A DNA stretch of 64,000 bases from Pyropia yezoensis. Lineage: Eukaryota > Rhodophyta > Bangiophyceae > Bangiales > Bangiaceae. The stretch is taken from the NCBI GenBank assembly GCA_009829735.1, contig CM020619.1, forward strand, positions 27,492,063 to 27,556,062, given 5' to 3'. Position 1 is the first letter of the stretch. Each line of letters starts with the position of its first letter. This document shows, piece after piece, positions 23,236-34,825 of this stretch. The notes below the pieces were generated by a model. It had not been told where the DNA came from. It searched no databases and saw only the letters and a list, made by a program, of their open reading frames with translations. The translations under genes and the position numbers were made by a program.

Positions 23236-23946
23236 CTATTGCCGTCGCTTTGGTGGCGGCGTTGCTGTCGCCGCCGCCCTGCCCCGCAGGCGGCTGCGGC
23301 GGGCGCCAGTCGACTAGTCGGGGGAGGGAGAGGTCAGCACGCGGCGGGGGGGGGAGCGTGCGCGGCCGGGCGACCACGTCGGGGTGGGGCGTTTGCCGCC
23401 TGCCGGCGACGAGGTGGCGTAGGCGGCACCTGGGGGGGGGGGGGGGGGGGGGCCTCCACTGCAATTGGTGCCAATCCGGCTCAACGTGCGGACAGGAGCA
23501 ATCTGAAATGACCAAATCGTGGCAACCAAAGGGCGTTAGCGCGACAACAAGCGCGGCCGCTTCATACAGTGCGTACGCTGTTATGTGTGGCTCGGTTATA
23601 TGACCCCCATCACATAATCGAGCCGCACATCGCACGAGGGCCGTCCTCAGCGAGAGTGAATGTACCGCGCCAAATATTGGGAAGCGTTTGTGAGGATACT
23701 TGAAAGAAGTGAGGCAGCCCCAGAGTAGAAAATTCACTGTAGATGCACATGTCATGGCACGGCGCTGTCGCCTTCAGAGGCAGCGCGCGCCATCCCACCT
23801 CCGGCACGCCGTGCGATATTCACCACTATGTACAGTAGATGCGCATGTGCTGTATTCTCTGTTTCTTTTGAGCGCTTCCCCTGCGCTTCGCGCCACCGCG
23901 CGTCCTACGCGAAGGGCACCTCGAGGTCGGCGGTCACGTAAATTTA
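23236..23946. other. Intergenic with 21-G run and imperfect hairpin
   Basis: A run of about 21 G lies at 23432-23452. An imperfect palindrome with 20-base arms (23583-23602 and 23611-23630, three mismatches, eight-base loop) follows. I found no coding sequence. Confidence 0.45.
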
Positions 23947-24246
23947 ATGGACGCAGGCAAAATAATCGAGGAGAAGTGGCGCGCAATGTCCGCCCAGCAG
24001 CTCGCTAACTGCTGGTGTAAAGCTAATCTGCTTCAGCCGGAGGCTGTTGCAGAGGTGCGTCGGCAAGTTGATGGAGAGATGACTCCTGTTGACAACACCC
24101 ACACGGATGAGTTTGACATCGTGTCTTTTATGGCTAACACCACCATCTCCGAGGACTTCGTGGACATTGCGGCACCTGGCGTATCGAGGGCTGTTCGTCC
24201 GGGGCTGGCAGTCGAGGATGTCGTAAGGCTATTGAAGAGACGGTAG
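23947..24246 (+). CDS. Small ORF resembling the C-terminal segment of a pogo/Tigger-type transposase
   Basis: 99 codons starting at the first ATG (23947). The start (EEKWRAMSAQQLANCWCKAN) resembles the region after the catalytic domain of pogo/Tigger transposases, where a Trp-containing helix is followed by a motif of the form xNCFxKA. The rest is acidic and has no known domain. It lacks the DNA-binding and catalytic parts, so it is either a transposon remnant or a small gene recruited from one. It does not overlap the element ending at 23235 and shares no sequence I can see with that transposase. Confidence 0.45.
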   Translation: MDAGKIIEEKWRAMSAQQLANCWCKANLLQPEAVAEVRRQVDGEMTPVDNTHTDEFDIVSFMANTTISEDFVDIAAPGVSRAVRPGLAVEDVVRLLKRR

Positions 24247-24603
24247 ATATGGTTTTGAATGGAGCAGAAAAATGCGAGGGAGACCAGTGTGTGCTATTCC
24301 TTTTTTGACAGTTGTGGTGCCGGCGAGCTGTAGACGCACCAGCGCACCCACGAGCCCCCGGTCCCTGTATAACCTCTTTCCGCTAGCTTGGCCTGGATTG
24401 AGAGCTCTGGCACCCGCTTTCCCAGCCGCCAGTCGTGATCCATTGTAAATGTAGTGCAATCATGACAACTATGTGTACAAAGTAGCTGTACGGTACGGTT
24501 CGCCTGGAACACTCGTCGGAACAGGGGTGGGCCACTTGTTGGCGGGACCCTGTCATATACCCGCGTACACCCCTGCATAAGGAGCTTCGCTAATCATGTC
24601 TCT
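24247..24603. other. Short intergenic between convergent ORFs
   Basis: No gene seen; it separates the 3' ends of the small + ORF and the EF-hand protein gene and probably contains both 3' UTRs. Confidence 0.4.
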
Positions 24604-25003
24604 TTATAGTCCGCCCGCCCCCTGCTGCCGCCGCCGCACCGCCAACGCCAGAGGCCACGCAACGACCGTGTAAAAACAAAAGCCGGTGAAGAGGGACACG
24701 TACTCGAGGAAATCCGTGCCAAACTCTGATGTGGACATGGTCGGCGTCGCGGTCAGCTGCTCCGCCCACGCCGACGCGTAGCCGACCGACAGGGAGTGGC
24801 CGACGGTGCCCGCCAAGTCTCCGCCCAGCGGCGTTGCCACAACCCTTGCGGGGTACGCCGCCGGGGCAATGCCGGGGGGGCCCTCCCGGCGAGTAAAGAG
24901 GACCCGGCTGTGGGTGCCCGCGTCCAGGACGGCCACCTGGTGGGCGGGAACCAGGGGGGGGAGGCTGCCGCCACCACCGCTGCCGCCAACGGTGCTGCTG
25001 CTG

Positions 25004-25034
<31 letters not shown>

Positions 25035-27075
25035 TATCAGCGGCGGTCCCGCCAGCAACCTTGACGTGGGGGCGCGCAAACAGCTCCACCGCCGCCTGCG
25101 CCCACAGGGGGGCGCCCTCCGTCGCGGCGGCGGGCGGCTCATAGTACGGTCCATCCCCCGTGCGGCGCCACTCCCACCCACTGGCGTCGTCGGCAGACCC
25201 GTTGCTGCCCCCCCCCGCCCCCCCCGCCGCGGCAGCCACTAGCGTGAACCGCACGTCGGCGGGGGCGGCCGGGTAAAAGAAGCCGGCAAAAAAGTAGGTA
25301 TTGCACAGGGCGGCGACAGTGGAGGCGGCCACGGCGGTGCTCGCCGACCGCCGCAGCGTCAGCACGTCGCTCAGCGGGGGAGCGTCGGCGGGAACGGTGA
25401 GGGTGCCGCGGGCGACCAGCGCCGCCTCGTGGCGGGCGACCTCGGCCACCATCACCGCAAGCGCCGTCGTCGGACGCTCGTCAATGAGGCCACGGCAGGC
25501 GCCCCACAGGCGGGAGGTCGTCACCTCAATCGACACTATCGACGCCGCGGCCGCGGCAGCGTCGGGGGAGGTGGGAGAGCTCACTACCAGCGGCAACGAC
25601 GCGCCGAGCGTGAGACACGAAAAACATGGGACCCCGTCGGTGGCGGCCGCGGTGGCGGTGGAGGCTGACGAGGTGGTCGGAATGACGCCCTCCAGCCGCC
25701 CGCTGGGCAGAGTGTCCAGGACGTCCCCAGCAGATTGGGCGGCAGCGGCGCGAGCGAGGAGCGACGGAGATAGGCGCGCCAGCCGCTCCGCGCAGTGCCC
25801 CCCGCCGCCGGCGATCGCCTCGGGCACTGTCGAGGCGGTGACGGCAGCGGCGCCGCCCACCCTCTCTTCGCCCCCCCCAAAGGTGGCCACAGAAAAGAGG
25901 GGCATCCCCGGGTACTCGGCAGTGGGAAAAGTGGCAAAGGCGGGGAGGTCCGCGAACCCCGAGCAGGCAGTGAGCGCCGGGAGTGCGCGGTCGCCCCCCT
26001 CGCGGGTGTACCCGAGCAGCACCGCCGGCGCCGCCTGCGAGCGCACATATTCCCGGCCGAGGAGGCCCAGCGCAATGGCCATCCCCACCAGCGCCCCCGC
26101 CGCGGCGGTGCCACGAAAGCACGACCGCCGCTCTTCAGCCGTGACGCGGCCGTCCCGGTTAACGTCCCCGGTCAAAAGGGCCCGCAGGCGACCAACGCGG
26201 GCAGGGGGGGCAGAGGGGCCCGCGGCTGGCACGCCGACGCCCGCAGAAGACAAGCGGCCAAAGCCACCAGCACCCGCCCTGGCACCACCACCCCCTTCGC
26301 CGCCATCGCCGGCGCCGGCGCCGGCTCCGGCGCGTACCTCCGCGAGGGGAATGTACAGGGGGTCCAGATCCATGAGGACAGTCTCAACTCGCTGTGAGAG
26401 GTCTACAAAGTTCCCCGTGCAGGAGTACAGGTGCTCGGGGCCGCCACAGTCGCCGCTATCACCGCCATCGACGGCGGCCGCATCAAACGGGCCGTCGGGT
26501 TCCGCAGACCAGGCCACCATTGACAGCCGGTGGTCGGCGCGCCAGCTGGGGAGGGGCTCCCCCTCTCGGGCCTCCTTTGACTCGCCATCCCCCCCCTTGG
26601 CGGCACCCGCGGCCCCGCCCGCCTTGTCAACATCCGTGACGGGGCGCTGATGGTACGCCACGCAACGCCCAAACTCCGCCTTCAAGCCGGCAATGCGGGC
26701 GGCCAGCGGGATGCCCCCGTCCGCCGAGGGAAGCGGCGCGAAGCCGTCCCCCCCCCCACACCACCCGCCGTGTGTGCCGCTGTCGCCGCCGCCGCCGCCG
26801 CCGCCGCCGCCACGGTCGGCAGACCGGTCGGCGGCGAGCCGGTGGAGGGCAGCGAGGAGGTCCCTCACCTCCCCCGCCGCAGCAGCGTTGGTAATCTCGT
26901 TCCGATACGCGTCGGTCGCGGCGCGGAGGTGGCGGCGGAGGGCAGCGTGGACGGCCGCATCAGGGGCAGGCTCCTCCTCCCCTCGGGAGGGGGGGCGGCC
27001 AGAGTTTTGGGCCGACAGCCGGCCGCGGGCCATGGACGCAACCGACAGCCTGCTCGGCCGCATGCTCGACCGCAT
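24604..27075 (-). CDS. EF-hand-containing membrane protein of unknown function
   Basis: About 823 codons from the first ATG (27075); the frame is open to 27174 but without an earlier ATG. Features in order: a basic N-terminus, an Ala/Leu helical region, a Gly-run, charged loops, one canonical EF-hand calcium loop DVNRDGRVTAEE (27174-based residue about 334), directly followed by a hydrophobic segment (AAAGALVGMAIALGLLG), a long Ala/Ser/Thr-rich domain with several cysteines, another Gly-run, and a second hydrophobic segment near the C-terminus (FTGFCFYTVVAWPLALAV) ending in RRRQQ. The likely topology is a large non-cytosolic loop between two membrane helices. Gly/Ala homopolymers are typical of the local GC-rich sequence. 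I do not recognise the family. It appears single-copy here and unbroken, so probably a host gene. Confidence 0.65.
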
Positions 27076-28199
27076 GGTGGTCCTCGGAATGGAATGGGGC
27101 GGCACCGTCGGTGGTCGTAGTCCCAAGCGCCAAAGGACAGGGGAGCACGGTGGAACGGGGGGGGGGGGACGCAAGCAGCAGGCGTCGAGGGGGGGCTTTC
27201 ATGGGGGAAGCGATTTAGTCGCAGCGACGAACACGTTAGAGACGACCGTCGCAGGTCACGGAGCGGGGAGACGTGTGGACTATGTGCACCCCCAACGGGC
27301 TGAGTGAACGGGCCCAGCGGGGGACGCCGCCCCCACCGCCACAACCGCAGCCGTCACCGCCGTCACCGCTGCCGTCGCCGCCGCCAAAACACCACCGTAG
27401 CCGCCAGAGAAGGGGGCCTGTCTACCAGCCGCCAGGCGTGGCTGCGCGGCGGCCCATCCCACAATTCCCTCTCCCGCCACACCATGGGGGGGGAGCATGG
27501 CGCGGCACACAGCGCGCACGCCCAGCGGCAGCGGCGGTAGCAGCAGCAGCGGCGGCGGTGCTCTCCCCGCCATCGTGGCGACAGCCGCGGCCGCCACCGA
27601 AAACTGCAGGCCGCGGTGGGGCGGCACGCGCGCTCGGCCGCCGCCACCAACGCTGGTCGTTTAAGCGGGCGGGCGGGTGAGCCGACGGCTGGGCGACACC
27701 ACGCCACGTGGGAGTCTATCGACACCACGGGCCGGGCCCCACCGGTGGTCGAAGAGGGGGGGGGGGCGGGAAGAGGTGGGGGGGCGGAGCCGCGGCGAGC
27801 ACCGGCCCGCCTCATCAACTTGCGTGGGGTGGGCTGGGGGGTGGGAGGGCGCACAGTGGGAGCGCAGGCGGGGAGACGAGGCAGGCGATTGGCAGGCGAG
27901 CGACCTACGAAACAACAGCCAATCTCTGACCGTGCAACTATTAGCTGTACATACAGAACAGTACAGTACAGTATGGTACGTTGCAGAAAAAAGATACACG
28001 GAGCGTTCTTTTCTCATTTCTCCGAGAACCTTGGGGCCACAGGTCTGAGCCAATCAGGTGCCTTCAAGGTATGCCCCGGTGTAATGGGCCCTACATGAGC
28101 GGTGGTGGGTCCCTTTCGGGAAACCCTGCCAGCGTGCTCATCAATTGGGACAGCGGGAGGGGGGTACACGCGGTGGGGTAGGCCACGAAACGGGGGGTC
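27076..28199. other. GC-rich region upstream of the EF-hand gene
   Basis: Contains the presumed promoter and 5' UTR of the minus-strand gene. Triplet-rich ORFs on both strands (27280-27660, 27616-28098) have no recognisable domain. Confidence 0.35.
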
Positions 28200-28790
28200 G
28201 GGCCGGTGCCGCGGCCAGCGTCGACGATGGCGGGCACAGCGACGACGACGGTGACGACGACGACGACGATGGCGACAGCAGCAGCGGCAGCAGCAGCGAC
28301 GGCGGCGACGGCGGCTGCGGCGGCGGCGGCAGCTGCGGCGGCGGCGACGTCGGCGGCGGCGGCGACGTTGACGGCGGTGGCCACGTCGGCGGCGGCGACG
28401 ACGTCGGCGGCGGTGGTCACGTCGGCCGCAGCGGCGACGACGGCGAGTTTTGGGGGGGGGAAGGGGGGGACGGCGGTGGCGGCGGCGGCGACGGCGATGG
28501 TGGCGGCGGCGGGGGCGGCGGCGACAATGAGTTTTGGGGGGGGGAAGCGGGCAATTTGCGGCGGCGACACCAGTGGCGGCGACGTCAGCGGCGGGGGCAG
28601 CATCGACGGCAGCAGCGACGATGGCGTGTTGGGGGGGGGGGGTGCGGGGGCGGCGGCGATGGCGGCGACGGCGAGGACGGCGACGACGCTGGTGGCGTCG
28701 GCTGCTGTGGCGGCCGGTCTGTCGGCCGAGGCGGAGGAGGTGGCCACCCTGCCTGTGCCGGTGCCCACGGTGGCGGAGACCCTGAGTCGC
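28200..28790 (+). repeat. Imperfect GAC/GGC triplet repeat tract
   Basis: Mostly GACGGCGGC and GACGACGAC units. It gives long open frames in both directions (poly-Ala, poly-Asp/Gly, poly-Arg), so none is annotated as a gene. Confidence 0.75.
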
Positions 28791-29790
28791 AGCGCTCGGC
28801 GGGAGTCGCCAATGCCCAGGCGATGCATTCATCCCGCCAGATATAGTCCGCCCGGTAGTCTTCGGCTCTACGGGGAAAACGCTGGATGATGAGTTACATT
28901 GACTGCCGGATGAGTCACCTCTTTTTTATTGGCCAGGATATTCGACAAAACCTCACCTGGGACAATAATTCAGCGTGCTGCCGTGCGTGATGCAGGGTGC
29001 TGAGAGGCTTTTCGTGGAAGGGGAGAGGTGTGCGCGTCTGCCAAGTGCAAGGAGCCTTGTCGCCTGCCAGCCTGGCCGTCTCCCCCCACAGTACCCAACA
29101 GAAACGCATTAACGAACGGTTTCGAACTATTTTGGCGCCGCTATAACGTCTTGTTGACGGCGGCCTGGGGGGTATCGAGTGCAGCCACATGGACAAGGAC
29201 GACTTCCCCCCTCGCTTATCCCCACTTTTGCCGCCTTCTCCCCCCCTCAACCACCTTCTCTCCACCTCCCCCCCCTTTCCTCCTTCTCGCTCCCAACCTT
29301 TCCCCTCCTTCCTCCCCCCTCTTCCTGCCATCTCCTCCTTTCTTCCTGCCCTCTTCCCACCTCGCCCGCCCACCCGCCCATCTCGTTAGCAGCGGTGCTG
29401 CAGCTGCTCGTCCTTTCTCTGCCGCGTGGCGTACTGGCGCGCACCTATGTTGAACACGGCACTCTTCGCGCTTCCGTCGGCCTCGCCTTCGATGGGCCTG
29501 CGGCGGCCTCGACAGCGGGGCGGGCAAGGGTGGCGGAGCTGACTGCCACGCAGGACGTCGTCGCCTCCACGATGCCGCCGCCCTCCTAGACGCGCACGCC
29601 CAGTGCCCCCACTGCGGCAGGCGCTCGGGGGGCGGCCCCCGCATATTCGGCCAACCCCCAGCACGAGCACGGTATGTCGATCATTCTGATCCAGTCTTCC
29701 TGCTTCATGACCACAACTGTGGTGTGGTGTATGGATTTTGTTTGCATTGGTGCAGAGCCGGGGGCTATGAATGGTGGGAGGGGGGTAGAG
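28791..29790. other. Intergenic with a polypyrimidine tract
   Basis: About 29200-29385 is almost pure C/T on the plus strand. The frame 29179-29589 runs through it and is not convincing. No LTR or domain was seen. Confidence 0.4.
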
Positions 29791-30047
29791 TGGTATAAAA
29801 CTCGATCCTCTCAGACACGTGTCAATATCCCTCGGAGGAAAGGGACAGGTAACACAGAAAGGGGAACTACGAGAGTGGTATGCCTGTTGCCTCACGTGCT
29901 TGCTCGCAGAGCAAACAGATACGCACGGTAGTGCACACGGGGAAGAGGAAAGCAAACGCGCAGTTGTCTTTTTCCTGAGGGCGCGGGCCAAGGGCGCCTC
30001 GCTGTCCCTCTTAACGTGCATCTGGGGGAGCCTCGGCACGTTGGCCA
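29791..30047 (-). repeat. 3' LTR, family C (257 bp)
   Basis: Same length and ends as 2723-2979 (TGGCC...TACCA on the minus strand). The polypurine tract is at about 30051-30066 as C-rich on the plus strand. Confidence 0.75.
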
Positions 30048-31345
30048 GGTAGCCCCCCCGTACCCCCGAGTGGCCCCGACCCGAGTCTAACCTCGTCAGG
30101 TCGGGGGCCACTATCACTACTAATTCTATTCCCACTCACCAATCTCACACTCAACTTCTCTCAAATCAAGTCCCTCACAAATATGCAAAAACCCATCAGA
30201 AATCCCTCTCTCACGTGTGGGTAGCGTAGTCCACCGCATCCCAGTGCCGGGCACGGGCCACGGCCGCCAACCACCTCCACACGGCGGGCGTGTTCTGGCA
30301 CCTGGTGCCCTCTGGTCGCTGTCCCGGGTCGGCGCCAAGTCGAGGCCAGGGATGCTACATAGCTCCCTCCCTAGTCCGGCACGTCCTCGGGCCGAACCAC
30401 GTGCCACCGTGCACAGCCTCGAGCACGTCTACACCAGTGCCGAGGTCGAGCTTGCTCACCCCGAGCGCGTCCACCTTCTCCAACCCTGCCCCCCCCCCCT
30501 CCTTCACCTTGACCTTCCCGTTCCCCCGGCTTCTGGACGTCATGTCAAGCTCGGAGATCCTGGTTGGGCCCGCAGCTCTGGCGGCGAGTGTTGCAGAGGA
30601 GAGCTCGGGCGGCCGTGCCCTTCCCCTGCCTTCGGTTCCTCGGGTGCCGGTGCTGGCGTCGGTCGCCACGGCGGAGGCGGATCGAGTTCCCCCGGCTTCT
30701 GCGTCGCGCCCGGTCGAGACCCCCCCGGCGGGTCTCCCGGAGATGCTTCTTTGGCAGGATCCTCTGGCGGGCCGGCGCTACTCTACGGTGGTCGGCAACG
30801 CCAGCGCGGCCCAGTGCCAGCAAGATTGCCTGGTCATCTTGCGTAAGGAACTCCAGCGCGGGGTCCTGACGGAGATGGACAAGACGCGTCTCCACGCGGC
30901 GGACCAGATGCGCCTGGCTCAAGACCGCTCCCAGAGCTTTTCGGGTTCTTCTTGGGTTGCTCGCCTGGAGGATCTCCCCTTCGCGCTGGTGCTGGATCTT
31001 CCCTTGACCGAGCGTCGCGGGTCTGCGTCCGTTATCCGGTGGCCGGAGGAGGAAGGATACGTCCAGCGGGCGCTCAAGGTCTGGGACGAGGCGCTCAAGG
31101 GGTCCGAGAGCCTGGCTTGTGATCCCCGTCCGAGCATGGTCGCTCTGGAGCCGCCTTTCTTGACCCGGAAGTATTTCATGTTGTCGGCAGCGCGGGAGCA
31201 AGGCGAGCGGCGCGGGCGCCATCGTGACTACATCGTGAGCTGCAACCATCAAGAGTTCTGGAAGCTGGACAAGGCCAACCGGGCGGCGTACTACCCCAAG
31301 GCCATCCCGCAGCAGCAGGAAGTCGAGATCTCGGTCGGGTTTGCT
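29791..31345 (-). mobile_element. Family C LTR retrotransposon C2, 3' part only
   Basis: Inverted counterpart of C1: LTR at 29791-30047, leader 30048-30541, then the N-terminal part of the accessory ORF on the plus strand. Homology to C1 ends at about 31345, where family B pol sequence starts. Pol of this element is absent. Confidence 0.75.
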
Positions 31346-31369
31346 CCTCGTTTAGCCTGCGTTTAGCCC
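30542..31369 (+). pseudogene. Truncated family C accessory ORF
   Basis: Starts at the ATG of MSSSEIL and matches the 107-2224 ORF closely for about 268 codons, up to a motif VGxAP. It then runs into unrelated sequence and stops within ten codons. About 60 percent of the protein, including the RLWFLP block, is missing. The breakpoint at 31345 coincides with the start of family B pol homology. Confidence 0.75.
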
Positions 31370-34300
31370 GTAAAGTCACGTTGCCACCCAACTCGGTGGC
31401 GCACGTTGACGTTGTAACTGATTATACGGGGAACGGGTTGGTGCACCCTCACCCCCGTCTTGCTCGCAAGCACCAGGTGCATGTTGCCCTTGGCACGATG
31501 GAATCCAAAGCCGGAGTCCCGTGAAGGACTTAGGTGATAAATCTAAGCCCCTCGCCCAAGTACTTCAAGTCGGGAGCCAAGTTCGGCTACATCGACCAAC
31601 ATGAGGGACTAGTAGTAGCGGTCACCCTCAACATGGGCGCGAGTAGCGACCCGAAGACCGGAAAGGAGAAGCACCAACCCAAGTCGGCCGTCTCTCCTCG
31701 ACTCCATGTGAACATGGAGAGTGTTCCACCCAGGTTGAGGGTTCAAGTTGAACGCCTCTTGGACCAATATCACAAGTTGTGGGATGGTCAATTGGGACTC
31801 ATCAGAGCCACCCAACACCGGATCGAGCTGAAACCCGGTGCACCCCCTATACGCCAACAACCGTATAGGGGAGGGCCCCGTTCAAGGGCCCTCGTTAAGA
31901 AGCAAGTTGCTCGCATGGAGGCCCTCGATGTGATCGAGGCGAGCAACGCCGAGTGGGCGAGTCCGGTGGTTATTGTCCCCAAAGTTGATGGGACCCCACG
32001 GTTCTGTATCGACTACCGTAAGCCCAACGAGAGCACGGTGAAGGACATTTATCCCCTACCTAGGATGGACGACTGTCTGGACTCTCTGGGGGAGGCAAAC
32101 GTGTTCTCTACCCTGGACTGTAACGCGGGGTATTGGCAAATTCCCATTGCCCCGGAAGACAGGCATAAAACTACATTTACCTGTCACTGTGGTACCTACC
32201 AGTGCAAGCGACTACCATTTGGCCTGTGTAACGCGCCGACAATTTTCCAGCGCGCTATGGACATGATTCTGGCCGGAGTACGGTGGCAGATCTGTCTTGT
32301 GTAGCTAGACGGTATCATTGTGTTCTCCCGAAGTCCGGAAGAGCACGTTGGCCATCTTGGCCAGGTGTTCAAGCTACTTGCTGACGCTGGTGTGTCACTG
32401 AAGGCGAGTAAGTGCCACCTTTTCACTCAGGAGGTGGAATACTTGGGACATGTTGTCCGTCCGGGGCGCCCCAGTGTCAACGAGAAGAACTTGAGGGCCA
32501 TCCGTAAGGCTCAGTACCCCCGGACCCAGACCCAGATGAGGAGCTTCCTCGGGATGTGTCACGTGTACCGACGTTTCACCACGGGCTTCGCCAAGGTGGC
32601 GAAGCTTTGAATGAGTTGGTGAGCCCAACGCTACCGAAGAACCTGCCTCCCCCAGGTCGGGTGGAGCAGGAATCCTTTGAGACTCTTCGGGACCTACTGC
32701 TGAAGCCCCCTATCTTGGCTATTCCCAGGTTGGGAGGCCACTACATCTTAGAAGTAGATGCTATCTACGACCAACTTGGTTGTGTGTTGCTTCAGCAGCA
32801 GCCGGACAAGGAGTACTTGCCGGTGGCATATTCAGCAAGGGGCTGAACTCGGCTGAGAAGAACTATGGAGTCACCGAGTTGAAAGGACTCGCAGTGGTGT
32901 GGGCGGTAACGTCACTTCGTCACTACCTAGAGGGTGAGAAGTTCCTCACCCGCTGTGACCACCGCGCGTTGCAGTTCATCTTCAGGACGGATTGCACGAA
33001 CACCCGCCTCGACAGGTGGAGGGTGCGTCTGGCACCCTTCAACTTTGATATTGAGTACCGACCTGGCAGGCAACATGCCCTTGCCGACGGCCTTGCTCGG
33101 GTACCTACCGAGGGGCTGAACACTAACTCAGTCTATGATGACATCCCCATCGTGGGGGTAGTCACGCGCTCGGGTCAGGCGTTGGACCCCGAGGCGCCAG
33201 GGAACAAGAAGTACTTGCCCCTGTCCCTGGACGAGGTGGTGAAGGCCCAGGCCGAGGAACCCTTCTGCAAGTCGAAGAGGGATGCGCTGGATACGGTGGC
33301 GGAGACGCGGTTCTTTATCAGAGACGATGGACTCCTCTTGAGGAGGGGGGTAATCCAGGGGACTGAACAACTTGTCGTCCCCGCATCCCTCAAGGACAGT
33401 ATTCTTGAGAGGGAGCATAACGCTCCCACAGGTGGACACCTGGGGTCTAGAAAACTGTACGAGACCCTGAGGACCAGGTACTACTGGCCGTCCATGGTGG
33501 TGGACATCTACAGTTGGGTGGCTGCCTGCACAAGTTGTGCCCAGAACCGTCTGATGGAACGGCGGCCTAGTACGGCTATGTCACTGTTCCCGGCCAAGGA
33601 GCCCTTTGCCGCGTTGGCAATGGACATCCTTGGGCCCCTGCCAGTGACCGAGGAGGGCAACCAGTACCTCCTGGTCATCTGCGACCGCTTCATGAAACTT
33701 ACGCGAGCGATCCCTCTGGCAGAGATCAGGGCCATGTCGGTCGTGTCAGCCTTCCTAGATCACTGGGTTGCCGCGTATGGTATCCCGGACAGTACACTAT
33801 CGGACAATGGACCGCAATTCGCGTCCGTACTGTTTCAGGGAGTGCTGGATATGTTGGGGGTTCAGACAAACTATGCCACCCCCTACCACCCACAAACTAA
33901 TGGGCAGGTGGAGCGCTTCAACAAAACTATTGTTCGACAGCTGCGCCACTATGTGAGTGAGCACGTGAAAACGTGGGACCAATACATTTCTATTCTTACG
34001 ACTGCCTACAATTCGCAGGTTCACTCATCTACCGGGGAAGTACCCCTCGCTTTTGTGACCCCTCGTCGCGTGCGGTCTATTGCCGTGCGGTGGCCGCTCC
34101 CAACTAGGGAGGACGGTGGCAGTGCGCCTACTTCCACTGAGAGTAAGGCGGAGTTCGCTGCTAGGCTTGAAAAACTCATCCCTAAAGTGAGGGCTGAGAT
34201 GGACAAAGCGCAAAAGCGCTACAAGCGTACTTTTGACAAAAAGGTGCTCAATGCTAAGCATGTCCCCGAGCAGGGTAACTGGGTACTGGTTCACTCACAC

Positions 34301-34714
34301 ACCCCCACTGGGAGTAAGTTGGTATTCCAGACGAAGGGGCCATACCAGGCCCTTCGTACTGATTGGCGGCGGTTCACCATCGAAAGTGACGATGGGGTCC
34401 GCACCGTGAACGGACAGGTTGTGGTAAAAGTTGCACCACCCGCTGCAGGCGACCCAGCTTGGGCGCGTGCGCTGAAAGCATGGCGCCTGCCCTCGCTACC
34501 TGCGGCCAAACAGGGCCCGCAGGAGCACGTGTTCGATAAGTTCATCGACCACGGGTGGGATGAGGACACTAACCGCCTCATGTTGAGGGTGCGTTGGTTC
34601 GGCTATAAAGCCAAGGATGATACGTGGGAATACGTGGAGGACCTTCCCGCTGAGAAGGTCCGGGCATACTGCGCCCGGAATGACATAGACCCTAACAGCC
34701 TTCCCCCAACGTGA
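31352..34714 (+). pseudogene. Family B pol: RT, RNase H, integrase, chromodomain
   Basis: Begins in the protease-RT linker. RT (31650-32600) keeps the VIVPKVDGTPRFCIDYRK and LPFGL blocks, but the catalytic YxDD is destroyed: the Tyr codon is a TAG (32302-32304) and the second Asp is Gly. Frameshifts lie near 31510-31534, 32600 and 32840. From 32850 the frame is intact to the end: RNase H (DHRALQFIF, GRQHALADGLAR), an integrase zinc finger (H..H..CTSC), the integrase triad in MDILGPLP, SDNGPQF and NGQVERF, and a C-terminal chromodomain (LRVRWFGYKAKDDTWEYVED). The integrase and chromodomain identify a Ty3/gypsy chromovirus. Only about half identical to family A by eye. Confidence 0.9.
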
Positions 34715-34825
34715 GGGAAGGCCGAGTAACAGTGCCAAGAGAGTGCTTCAAGTCGAAGTGGTACGCAGAGTGGCTTTTAGCTACAGCCCTAACCCTCACA
34801 CTCTCACAACAAAGGCAGCTGCCAA

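Noticed and set aside
25301..26650. 449-codon plus-strand ORF
   Set aside because: Shadow of the EF-hand protein; low-complexity Ser/Arg/Pro composition follows from codon bias on the other strand.
28014..28889. Overlapping ORFs of 230-270 codons on both strands
   Set aside because: Products of the GAC/GGC triplet tract.
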